The position numbers and the translations under genes were made by a program. Shown here one piece after another: positions 18,973 through 26,746 of a DNA stretch of 43,443 nt (positions are counted from its first letter, which is position 1; each line of letters starts with the position of its first letter). The notes under the pieces are model-generated. The model searched no databases, had not been told where the DNA came from, and was given only the letters and a program-made list of their open reading frames with translations. The DNA is taken from contig NZ_WHPN01000232.1 of assembly GCF_009735685.1 (NCBI RefSeq), positions 1-43,443 on the forward strand, written 5' to 3'. This DNA is from Streptomyces lycii. GTDB taxonomy: Bacteria; Actinomycetota; Actinomycetes; Streptomycetales; Streptomycetaceae.

Positions 18973-19491
18973 TCACGGGCGCCCCCCTCGCGAGCCGGCC
19001 ACGGTGGCGTCGACGGGCTCCGGCCAGGCAGCGAAGCGGCGCAGCCCGTACAGCAGCGGCGTGCCCTCCACCTGCGAGATCCGGTCCACCTCACCGAGCA
19101 CGAGGGCGTGGTCGCTGATCCGCTGGATGCCGCTGACCCGGCACTCCGTCACCGCGAACGCGTCACCGGTCAGCCAGGGCAGCCCGGACGACGACTGCTT
19201 CCACTCCACCAGCGAGAACCGGTTCGGGGCGGGCCCGGAGAACACCTCGGCCGCGTGCCGGCCGCCCTCGTGCAGCAGGTTGACGGCGAACGCGCCGTGG
19301 GACGTCACGGCGTCCAGCGTGGCGCTGCCGGTGCGCATGCAGACGAGCAGCGTCGGCGGGCTCACGGTGACGCTCGCGATCGAGGAGCACGTCATGCCCC
19401 GTGGCGCGCCCTCCCCGTCCAGGCTGGTCACGACCGCGATCCCGGTGGGGAACGCGCTCATCAGGTCGCGGTACCGCTGCCCGCTGCTCAT
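18973..19491 (-). CDS. NAD(P)H:flavin oxidoreductase, halogenase partner
   Basis: A 172-residue flavin reductase-like protein of the HpaC/PrnF-type family. Signatures are [10 protein letters not shown] near the N-terminus, [20 protein letters not shown], and FAVNLL. It supplies FADH2 by diffusion to a two-component flavin enzyme. Its ATG at 19491 overlaps the stop of the halogenase gene (ATGA), which marks it as the dedicated partner. It could also feed other flavin steps in the cluster. Confidence 0.9.
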   Translation of the reverse strand: MSSGQRYRDLMSAFPTGIAVVTSLDGEGAPRGMTCSSIASVTVSPPTLLVCMRTGSATLDAVTSHGAFAVNLLHEGGRHAAEVFSGPAPNRFSLVEWKQSSSGLPWLTGDAFAVTECRVSGIQRISDHALVLGEVDRISQVEGTPLLYGLRRFAAWPEPVDATVAGSRGGRP

Positions 19492-21083
19492 GAGACACCG
19501 TGTAACTGCCGGAGCAGTTCATAGGTGGACGGCAGCGAGTCGGCCGTTTCCCGCTGCCTCTTCTTGATGTCGGCGAACAGCAGGTCGGCCTGGGCGGCCG
19601 ACTGCGGCTTGTAGGCCAGCAGGGGCAGCGGTGCGCGCGGCATCAGGCCCAGCCCCGCGAAGATGCAGTAGTAGCTGCCGTTCGTCCAGAAGTTGCGGAA
19701 CTCGGCCTCGAAGTTGCCGTAGTAGGTGCTCTCGTCGGTGACGGGCAGGTTGACCGGCAGGCCGGCGCGGTAGGTCTCGATCTTGTCCTTGATGCCGTCG
19801 GCGAGCACCAGCTCCTTGTTGGCCTGCCAGAACGGCGTGTCCGTCCGCGGCGACAGGGAGTAGTGCGCCTGGAGGAAGTCGCGGGTGTCGTCGAACATCT
19901 CCTGGATCTCGCGGTTGAACCGGTCGATGATGACCTTGTCGAAGGTCTTGTCGGGGAAGTGCTTGGCCAGCATGTGGATGGCCGCGTAGATGAAGTAGAT
20001 GCCGCTGGACTCCAGTGGTTCCACGAAGCACGAGGCCAGGCCGACGCTGACGCAGTTGCGCACCCATGCCCTGCGGTTCCGCCCCACCCGGAAGCGCACG
20101 TGGTTGAACTCGGTGTGGTCCGGGTCCAGCCCCCACAGCTTCGAGAACGCCAGGGTGGCCTCGTCCTGGCCGGTGAAGTCGCGGGAGTAGACGTAGCCGG
20201 TGCCGAAACGTCCCAGCATCGGGATCTTCCACGTCCAGCCGGACGGCATGGCGATCGAGGAGGTGTAGGGCTCGACGCCGTTCTTCTCGTCGTCGTGCGG
20301 CACGGCCGTGGCCACCGCGCTGTTGCACAGCAGGTGGTCGCTCATGTCGACGAACGGCTCCTCCATGGCCTTGTTGATCAGCAGCCCGCGGAAGCCGGAG
20401 CAGTCGATGAACAGGTCACCCTTGAGCAGCTGCCCGGACTTGGTGCGCAGAGCGGTGATGAAGCCCCGCTCGTCGGTGAGCACTTCGGTCATCTCGTCCT
20501 GTACGTGGACGACCGCCTGCTTGGTGACCGCGAAGTCGCGCAGATACGCGGCGACCTTGGCGGCGTCGAAGTGCCAGGCGTAGTTGGTCGCCCTGCTCAT
20601 GTCCAGCCACCGGGGCGCCTTCTTGGCGTCCATGATCGCGGTGTCGACGAAACAGGCGTCGTCGAACGCTTCGTTCGTCTCGCCCCGGAGCGCCTTGGCC
20701 GCCCAGTAGTGGGACAGCGGGATCCGGTCGGCGGACGGCAGCAGGCCGAACGGGTGGTGGAAGGTGTCCGGGCGCCCGTCGTCGCGGGTCCGCGGCTGCG
20801 GGCTGCCGGGGCCGGGCGTGCGCCAGTTGATGAACTTGACGGCCATCTTGAAGCTGGCGTTGCACTCGCGCATCCACTCCTCCTCGGGGATGCCGAGGTA
20901 GTCGAAGAACGCGCGCTGCAGATTGGGGACGGTCGCCTCGCCCACGCCGATCCGCGGGATAGAGGGGGCCTCCAGGACCGTGATGTCGACCGTCCGCTGG
21001 AGGGCCTTGCCGAGATAGGAGGCGGCCATCCAGCCCGCGGTGCCACCGCCGAGGATGACGACCGACTTGATGCGGTTGTCCAT
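19488..21083 (-). CDS. FADH2-dependent tryptophan halogenase, Thal-like (likely Trp 6-halogenase)
   Basis: Chlorinates free tryptophan using FADH2, oxygen and chloride. The 531 residues carry all hallmarks: GGGTAGW for FAD at 12-18, the catalytic Lys K79 ([12 protein letters not shown]), the W283-x-W285-x-IP motif, and E358 in [10 protein letters not shown]. The sequence opens [14 protein letters not shown] and shares long stretches with what I remember of Thal from Streptomyces albogriseolus, including [24 protein letters not shown] and [13 protein letters not shown]. PrnA and RebH (Trp-7) differ at several of these. Position 6 is therefore inferred from recall, not from an alignment. A coupled flavin reductase follows. 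Confidence 0.93.
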   Translation of the reverse strand: MDNRIKSVVILGGGTAGWMAASYLGKALQRTVDITVLEAPSIPRIGVGEATVPNLQRAFFDYLGIPEEEWMRECNASFKMAVKFINWRTPGPGSPQPRTRDDGRPDTFHHPFGLLPSADRIPLSHYWAAKALRGETNEAFDDACFVDTAIMDAKKAPRWLDMSRATNYAWHFDAAKVAAYLRDFAVTKQAVVHVQDEMTEVLTDERGFITALRTKSGQLLKGDLFIDCSGFRGLLINKAMEEPFVDMSDHLLCNSAVATAVPHDDEKNGVEPYTSSIAMPSGWTWKIPMLGRFGTGYVYSRDFTGQDEATLAFSKLWGLDPDHTEFNHVRFRVGRNRRAWVRNCVSVGLASCFVEPLESSGIYFIYAAIHMLAKHFPDKTFDKVIIDRFNREIQEMFDDTRDFLQAHYSLSPRTDTPFWQANKELVLADGIKDKIETYRAGLPVNLPVTDESTYYGNFEAEFRNFWTNGSYYCIFAGLGLMPRAPLPLLAYKPQSAAQADLLFADIKKRQRETADSLPSTYELLRQLHGVS

Positions 21084-21181
21084 GTTGTCTCCTGAGGGAT
21101 TCGGAATGCCTGTCCGAAGTGCTCCGGAACCGATGTCCCGGCCGGTGCGGATCCGGCCGCCGGCCGCTGTGCTCCCGGGGG

Positions 21182-22588
21182 TCAGGAGCGGAGCAGGCCG
21201 CGCCCGCGCAGTTCCGCGACGACCGTGTCGGTCAGTCCCGCGGCGCGGGCCTCGGCGGGGGAGAGCGAGGTGGGGATGCTCTGCTCGAACGAGAACACGT
21301 CGTCCGGGTCGTAACGGCGCTTGACGTCCATGAGTCCGGGCAGGTTCCCGCCGTAGTAGGCGTGGAGCCAGTCGGCCAGGTCGCGGTCCGGGCTGTTGAC
21401 GTAGGCGCCACCGGTCATGAAGCCGTGCAGCTCCTCGCGGGTCGCGGTCAGCCAGTCGAGGTGCTCGCTGTCGTGCGCGGAGTCCTTCCAGTGCCCGAGG
21501 TACTCCACGCAGATGGGCGCGTCCCGGTGCGCGAACGACGAGCGCTTCGCGGGCGCGTTGTCCAGCACCGCGCCGCCGAGTCCGTACAGCCCCGTCTTGA
21601 CGCCGGCCGGCGCGTCCCGGTGCCGGCGTTCCAGGATCTCCAGGGCCTCGGTGCCGAGCGGGCCGCCGGCGAGCGCGGGCACGAACTTCGCCCGGATCGA
21701 GGGGACCGGTTCGGTGAACGTGCCCACGCTCTCCGCGTACGGCACCGTGCGGACGACGGAATCGCGCGGCGGGTGCTTTCCGACCAGCGGCCGGAGGATC
21801 GACTCCAGCTCCCGCGCCGGCCCCTCGAACAGCCCGGTGGACATGACCGTTCCGGTGGAGCCGGGCAGGAACGCGAACCGGGCGTTCACGCGCGTGTCCG
21901 CCCGGAGGATCCAGTGCTGCCAGGTGTCGAGGACGCCGATGCCGCCGTTCCAGTCCCACTCCAGCGTGAAGAGCGTCACCTCGGAGACCGGCCGCATCTC
22001 GAAGGTGTACGACGTGACGATTCCGTAGTTCCCGCCGCCGCCGCCACGGCAGGCCCACATCAGCTCCGGGTGCGAGGAGTCGTCGACCTCCAGGATCCGG
22101 CCCCGGGCGTCGACCAGGGTGAGCCCCACCAGGCTGTCGATGAGCAGGCCGCGGGAGCGCACGAGCATCCCGATGCCGCCGCCGAGCACGTGCCCGCCGA
22201 TGCGGATGTCGGGGCAGACGCCGGCCGGGATGGTGCCGCCGACGGCGGCCAGAGTCGCGTAGACCTCACCGAGCAGGACACCGGGACCGGTCGTCGCCCG
22301 GGTCCGGTCGTTGTTGACGCCTATCGACGCCAGCTTCGACAGATCGATGACGACGCCGTCGTCCACACTGCAGAAGCCCTCGCTGTTGTGACCGCCGGAC
22401 CTGATGCGGAACGGCAGCCCCCGGTCCCGTACATGCGTGACGGCGGCCGCCGTCTCCTCGGCGTTCCGGGGGTAGAACACCGCCCGGGGCCGGAAGTCGA
22501 AACGCTCGTTCCAGATGTGCCGTGCCTGCTCGTAGTCCGGATCGGCCTGTGTCACCACAGTGCCGACGTGCTGCGGGTGTTCCTCCAT
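21182..22588 (-). CDS. berberine-bridge-type FAD-linked oxidoreductase
   Basis: FAD-binding PCMH-type oxidase of 468 residues. It has both sites for bicovalent flavin attachment: H67 in [12 protein letters not shown] and C125 in [13 protein letters not shown]. The C-terminal BBE domain ends with [17 protein letters not shown] and [11 protein letters not shown]. Enzymes of this group remove hydride pairs and use oxygen, often for cyclisation or desaturation. A natural role here would be aromatising or closing the sulfur ring, but this is inference. No secretion signal is seen. ATG 22588. Confidence 0.88.
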   Translation of the reverse strand: MEEHPQHVGTVVTQADPDYEQARHIWNERFDFRPRAVFYPRNAEETAAAVTHVRDRGLPFRIRSGGHNSEGFCSVDDGVVIDLSKLASIGVNNDRTRATTGPGVLLGEVYATLAAVGGTIPAGVCPDIRIGGHVLGGGIGMLVRSRGLLIDSLVGLTLVDARGRILEVDDSSHPELMWACRGGGGGNYGIVTSYTFEMRPVSEVTLFTLEWDWNGGIGVLDTWQHWILRADTRVNARFAFLPGSTGTVMSTGLFEGPARELESILRPLVGKHPPRDSVVRTVPYAESVGTFTEPVPSIRAKFVPALAGGPLGTEALEILERRHRDAPAGVKTGLYGLGGAVLDNAPAKRSSFAHRDAPICVEYLGHWKDSAHDSEHLDWLTATREELHGFMTGGAYVNSPDRDLADWLHAYYGGNLPGLMDVKRRYDPDDVFSFEQSIPTSLSPAEARAAGLTDTVVAELRGRGLLRS

Positions 22589-22660
22589 GCTGCCTCCACT
22601 GTCGGACTGCCGGACGACTCGTCAAAACCGGACGACTCGCCGAAACGGGGAGCCGCCGGG

Positions 22661-23335
22661 TCAGCCGGCCCCGCTGTGGCCCCGCGCGAAGAACCTGATG
22701 GCCATTCCCCTGACCTTCGGGGACGGGGCGTCGGAGGCGGGCGGGCACCACGCGGCGTACGTGTGGGTGATGCCGTCCCCGCGGCTCTCCAGGTAGCAGA
22801 TGATGTTGAGCGGCCAGCCGGCGTTGGTGAACAGGTACTCGTCCATCCGGCTGGGGCGTTCGCTGAGGGTCTCCGTGCCCCGCTCGTGGGCCGGCCCGAT
22901 GCGGTGCCAGTCGGGGTGCATGTGGATCGAGCCGAGCATGTCCAGGCCGAGGGCCTCGAACCGGCGGGTGACGTCGAGGAGTTCACGGGAGTCGCACCAG
23001 AAGCCGCGCTCCCCGTCGTCGTACTGCTTGCCGAACTTCGGGACGATGTTCTCCTTGAACTCCTCCTGCGGTACGGACCCCACGGCCCGCACATTGGCGG
23101 CGAACGCGAGCTGCCGCACCACCAGAGCGTCGCCCTCGCAGGTACCGCCCAGCAGCCCGAAACTGTTGGGGCGGTGCACGCGGGAGCCGGTCCGGCCCAC
23201 CGACTCCCGGCCCATGCGGTACTGCTCCAAGGCGTCCTCGACGAAGGGGGCGAACACCTCGGAATCGGCGACGACCACTTCGACGCCGTCGAAGGCGCCA
23301 CCCGGCGGGGTCTGCGGGATCGCACTGTCCAGCAT
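22661..23335 (-). CDS. JAMM/Mov34 (MPN+)-like metalloprotein
   Basis: A 224-residue protein whose second half carries a JAB1/MPN metalloprotease-like core. H138-M-H140-P follows a hydrophobic strand (LDMLGSI), S162-R-M-D165 supplies the Ser and metal-binding Asp, and E91, E92 or E95 could be the general base. The gap between the second His and the Ser is 21 residues, well above the usual seven or so. JAMM proteins accompany ThiS/MoaD carriers in natural-product sulfur pathways, for example QbsD with QbsE in thioquinolobactin. The carrier here already ends in GG and needs no trimming, so a different role is possible. ATG 23335 has GAGAGGAG 7 bases upstream. Confidence 0.65.
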   Translation of the reverse strand: MLDSAIPQTPPGGAFDGVEVVVADSEVFAPFVEDALEQYRMGRESVGRTGSRVHRPNSFGLLGGTCEGDALVVRQLAFAANVRAVGSVPQEEFKENIVPKFGKQYDDGERGFWCDSRELLDVTRRFEALGLDMLGSIHMHPDWHRIGPAHERGTETLSERPSRMDEYLFTNAGWPLNIICYLESRGDGITHTYAAWCPPASDAPSPKVRGMAIRFFARGHSGAG

Positions 23336-23402
23336 TGCGGTACTCCTCTCGGGGAGACGTACGGTCGTACGGTTCTGTCGCGCGGCGGACGGCACGGGTC
23401 CG

Positions 23403-24155
23403 CTAGACGATGCCTCCGTTGGCGCGCACGACCTGGCCGTTGATCCAGCCGCCGTGCTCGCCGGCCAGGAAGGCCACCACGTCGGCGATGTCCTCGGGGC
23501 GGCCGATCCTGCCGAGCGGGACCTGCCGGGCGAGGGCCTCGACGGCCTCCGGGGGCCGGCCGCTCAGGAACAGCTCGGTCCCGGTGGGCCCGGGGGCGAC
23601 GGCGTTGACGGTGATGCCGCGCCCGGCCAGTTCCTTCGCGAGCTGGCGGGTCAGCACCTCGACCGCCGCCTTGGCCGCGTTGTAGACCGCCTGGTCCGGT
23701 ACGCCCAGATGGAGCGCGGAACTGGAGAAGGTGACGATCCGCCCGCCCGGCCGTACCGCCGCCGCCGCGGCACGCAGCATGTGGAAGGTGCCGCGCAGGT
23801 TGACGTCCACCACGCGCTGGAAACTCGCGTCGTCGGTGTCGGCGAGCGGGCCGCGCGTGGCCGCGTGCGCCCCGGCGCAGACCACCACGACGTCCACGCC
23901 GCCGTAGCCGGCCTCCGCCTCGGTGAAGAGCTTCTCGGCCTCTCCCGGATCGGTGATGTCGGCGCGGACCGCCTTGGCGCGGCCGGTCCCCTCCGCGGTG
24001 ATGGCGCCGACCACGGCCTCGGCGGCCGCGGCGTCGTGCGCGAAGCCGACGATCACGTCGAGGCCGGCCCCGGCGAGCCGCCGGGACGTCTCCGCCCCGA
24101 TCCCGCGGCTGCCGCCGGCCACGACCGCCACCCGGCGCGGCGCGGGGGCGCTCAC
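23403..24155 (-). CDS. short-chain dehydrogenase/reductase (SDR)
   Basis: Classical SDR of 250 residues acting on NAD(P)(H). The coenzyme motif GGSRGIG is at 14-20, VCAG follows strand 4, and the catalytic Ser (TFSSSA) and YNAAK are in order. The C-terminus ends GQVVRANGGIV, as in FabG-like proteins. The substrate is unknown. In this cluster it could reduce the indolepyruvate-derived keto group. The GTG at 24155 overlaps the upstream stop as GTGA, so it is coupled to the unknown gene before it. Confidence 0.88.
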   Translation of the reverse strand: MSAPAPRRVAVVAGGSRGIGAETSRRLAGAGLDVIVGFAHDAAAAEAVVGAITAEGTGRAKAVRADITDPGEAEKLFTEAEAGYGGVDVVVVCAGAHAATRGPLADTDDASFQRVVDVNLRGTFHMLRAAAAAVRPGGRIVTFSSSALHLGVPDQAVYNAAKAAVEVLTRQLAKELAGRGITVNAVAPGPTGTELFLSGRPPEAVEALARQVPLGRIGRPEDIADVVAFLAGEHGGWINGQVVRANGGIV

Positions 24156-24835
24156 TGCTCACGCTCCTGGGCGAGGCGGTTCTTCTCCAGGGCGGCCCGG
24201 GCCTTCTCGGACCAGCGGGACGGTTCGGCGCCGTCGAAGCGCTGTCCGTAGGACTCCAGGAACCTGATGCGGTCCTGGGTGGGGTCGTCGACACGGTTGA
24301 GGAAGGGAAGGTCGGAGTCGACCATGTGCCGGATGGCGAGCAGCGGAACGGGACTGCGCAGCGGCCGGAAACCGGGATTGTGCAGACCGCCCTGTTCGCT
24401 GCGCGGGTGGAACTTGCCGATCATCAGGCCCGAGTCGACGAAATCCGACTTCAGCCTGCGGTGGGTCTCGTCCACCATCCGGGGGGCGTCCTCCTCGCTC
24501 ACGTCGGGGAGGATCACCAGAATCGCCTTGTCCATGGCTTCCTGGCCGGAGACCGGTTCCATGTCGAGGAAGATCTGCCGGTACCGGGCTATGGTCTCGT
24601 CGACCTCGGACTCGGCGCGGTTCTCGGTGTGCACGACGACGAAGACGACCCTGTTCATGGAAAGGGCCTTTGGAATGAACGGGCAGACGGAACCGCCGCG
24701 GCCGAGGTCCGGGTGCGGTTTCGCGAGAAATTCCTCGCACCATTGCGCGACGGTCTGCACGACCGGCCATTCCTTCGCCAACCGGGCCACGTCCTGCGAC
24801 CGGTAGAATGCTGGGCTCTCTTGTACGGTACTCAC
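24152..24835 (-). CDS. conserved protein of unknown function (possibly DUF6875)
   Basis: A soluble protein of 227 residues with no catalytic motif I can name. Distinctive blocks are LGRGGSVCPFIPKAL near residue 45, IGKFHPRSEQGGLHNPGF and RPLRSPVPLLAIRHMVDSDLPF, then a charged C-terminus. This recalls the family labelled DUF6875, but that label is from memory. It lies 17 bases after the P450 gene and overlaps the SDR gene, so it is made together with them. GTG 24835 is the likely start. Confidence 0.7.
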   Translation of the reverse strand: MSTVQESPAFYRSQDVARLAKEWPVVQTVAQWCEEFLAKPHPDLGRGGSVCPFIPKALSMNRVVFVVVHTENRAESEVDETIARYRQIFLDMEPVSGQEAMDKAILVILPDVSEEDAPRMVDETHRRLKSDFVDSGLMIGKFHPRSEQGGLHNPGFRPLRSPVPLLAIRHMVDSDLPFLNRVDDPTQDRIRFLESYGQRFDGAEPSRWSEKARAALEKNRLAQEREQ

Positions 24836-24852
24836 ATCGACCTGCCTCCGGG

Positions 24853-26043
24853 TTACCAGGTGAGCGGGAGTTCCGCTATCGCATGGGTCATCATGTCCGG
24901 CTTCCAGACCACGCTGTCCGGGGAGACCGCGAGGCGCAGGCCGGGAAAGGCGCGGACCAGAGCGTCGTACGCCTCTTGCATCTGCACGCGGGCGAGATGC
25001 GCTCCGACGCAGTAGTGCGCTCCCTTTCCGAAAGCCATGTGCGCGTTGTCGGCCCGCTGGATGTCGAATGTGCCGGCGTCCGGGAATTTCGCGGTGTCGT
25101 GGTGTGCCGAGGAGATCAGCGGCATGACTCCCTCACCGCGCCGCACGGCGCCGGAGGGAAGTTCCACGTCATCGGTGGCGACGCGCAGGAAGCCCACGTC
25201 CGCGGGGAAGTCGTGACGGAGCGTCTCCTCGACGGCGGACGGCACCAGTCCCGGATCCGCCACCAGCCGGGCGTACTGGGCGGGCTCGCACAGCAGGCGG
25301 AACATTCCCCGCCCGATCGAGGTCATGGTCGTCTCGTGGCCGGCCAGCAGCAGTGAGCGGGCGGTGTCGCACAGCTCGGCCTCGCTGAGCCGGTCGCCGT
25401 CCTCGGTGGCCTCGATCATGGCGTCGAGCAGGTCCGTGCCCGGCCGCTCGCGGTGCTGGGCGACCAGGTCGGCGAGGTACGCGAAGAACTCGTCGCGTCC
25501 CCGGGCCCGTTCCTCCGCCATGTCGGGGGTGATGCTCATGGCCACGTACGACCAGTGGCGGAACCGGTCCAGATCGCCGTCGGCGACGCCGAGGATCTCC
25601 GCGATCACCGTGATCGGCAGCGGTTCGGCCAGGGCGGACATCAGGTCGGCGGGGCGGGGCCCGGCGGCCATGTCGTCGACGAGCCGGTGCACGATCTCAC
25701 GGATCCGCGGGCGCCACTTCTCGATGCTGCGCACCGTGAACGCCCGGCTCACCAGGCGCCTGACCCGTGTGTGCCGCGGCGGGTCCATGTTGATGAGGGT
25801 GTCGCGGTCGTCGGACATGTCCGCGCCGGGCTGGAGCCGCGGGCAGCCGGGCTTGCTCAGGTCGCGGCTGAAGCGCGGGTCGCTGAGGACCGCCGCGACG
25901 TCGTCGTAGCGGACGGCGAGCCGGACGGTGTCTCCGCTGGGCAGTGTCACCTGGCCGAGCGGGTCCGACTCGCGGCGCCGGGCGCAGCCGGCCGGAACGT
26001 GCCCGAGCGGCTCTGGGGGAAAGGGAAAGTGTTCGGCGGGCAT
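24853..26043 (-). CDS. cytochrome P450
   Basis: Soluble bacterial P450 of 396 residues. The I-helix motif is LLLAGHETT, the K-helix ExxR is EETLR, and the heme ligand is C345 in FGKGAHYCVG. DPPRHTRVRRLVSRAF near residue 90 is also typical of actinobacterial CYP105/107-like enzymes. The acid-alcohol pair of the I-helix (E-T-T) is nearly standard. Electron partners are not encoded nearby. With a sulfur carrier in the same block, it is a candidate for carbon-sulfur bond formation or indole C2 oxidation, by analogy to the P450 of chuangxinmycin. ATG 26043 lies 5 bases after the upstream stop. Confidence 0.92.
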   Translation of the reverse strand: MPAEHFPFPPEPLGHVPAGCARRRESDPLGQVTLPSGDTVRLAVRYDDVAAVLSDPRFSRDLSKPGCPRLQPGADMSDDRDTLINMDPPRHTRVRRLVSRAFTVRSIEKWRPRIREIVHRLVDDMAAGPRPADLMSALAEPLPITVIAEILGVADGDLDRFRHWSYVAMSITPDMAEERARGRDEFFAYLADLVAQHRERPGTDLLDAMIEATEDGDRLSEAELCDTARSLLLAGHETTMTSIGRGMFRLLCEPAQYARLVADPGLVPSAVEETLRHDFPADVGFLRVATDDVELPSGAVRRGEGVMPLISSAHHDTAKFPDAGTFDIQRADNAHMAFGKGAHYCVGAHLARVQMQEAYDALVRAFPGLRLAVSPDSVVWKPDMMTHAIAELPLTW

Positions 26044-26048
26044 GGCGC

Positions 26049-26510
26049 TCAGCTTTCGAAGGTGAGGAGGGGGACGTCCCACAGCTCGGTGTGCACCGGG
26101 CGGCGCATGTCGGGGGCGACGACCTCGGTGATCAGCATCTCCGAGAGGTACTGGATCCTGGCCGAGATCAGATGGCTCGAGTAGGCGAGGGCCGCCTGCT
26201 GCTTCAGGCCGACCGTGACGTGCACGTGGGGGACGATGTCGTCCTTGTCGGGGTCGTAGGAGAAGGTGCCGCTGCCGACCGCCTCGACCTTCTGCAGATA
26301 CACCGGGAGCCGCACCGGCGCCTCGGGGTCCTCGACCTTCGCGCAGGTCCCCGCGATCTCGGTCTCGGCGAACGCGGCGAGGAACATGGGGATGTACCCC
26401 TGCGTGACCTCGTTCTCCTTGCAGAATTCCGAGAGCGCCTGGAAGAAGTCCTCGTCATGGTCGAAGTTGACGCCGAAGGACCGGCCGGTCTTCAGTTCGT
26501 GCGTGCGCAC
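26049..26510 (-). CDS. PPC/DUF296 domain protein
   Basis: A 153-residue protein made of a single PPC (plants and prokaryotes conserved, DUF296) domain. ELKTGRSFGVNFDHDEDFFQ opens it; GYIPMFLAAFAETEI and VPHVHVTVGLKQQ follow in order. PPC proteins form trimers. Plant members are attached to AT-hooks, but bacterial ones usually have none, as here, and their role is not settled. In this operon it could bind a small molecule or DNA, or act in the pathway. The GTG at 26510 has AAGGGA about 9-10 bases upstream. It is coupled closely to the P450 gene. Confidence 0.8.
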   Translation of the reverse strand: MRTHELKTGRSFGVNFDHDEDFFQALSEFCKENEVTQGYIPMFLAAFAETEIAGTCAKVEDPEAPVRLPVYLQKVEAVGSGTFSYDPDKDDIVPHVHVTVGLKQQAALAYSSHLISARIQYLSEMLITEVVAPDMRRPVHTELWDVPLLTFES

Positions 26511-26746
26511 AGGAGGAAATCCCTTCGTCGGGCGTGGCGGTGGATCGGTGGATTCTGTTGCGTTCCGCGGCAGTTGTGGGCCCGCTGAAGGGGCGGAGGA
26601 CCGCGGCGGGAGGGAGAGGGGGCGCGGGAGGTCGGTGAGGGAGGCGGTGGTGCGCCGGGCGGCGTGCTGCCGGCCGCGGCAGCCGCGGCAGTCCGTACGG
26701 CGCGTGGCGCCGGCCCGGTGGTCGTCGGTCCCGGGCGGGGCGGGGA

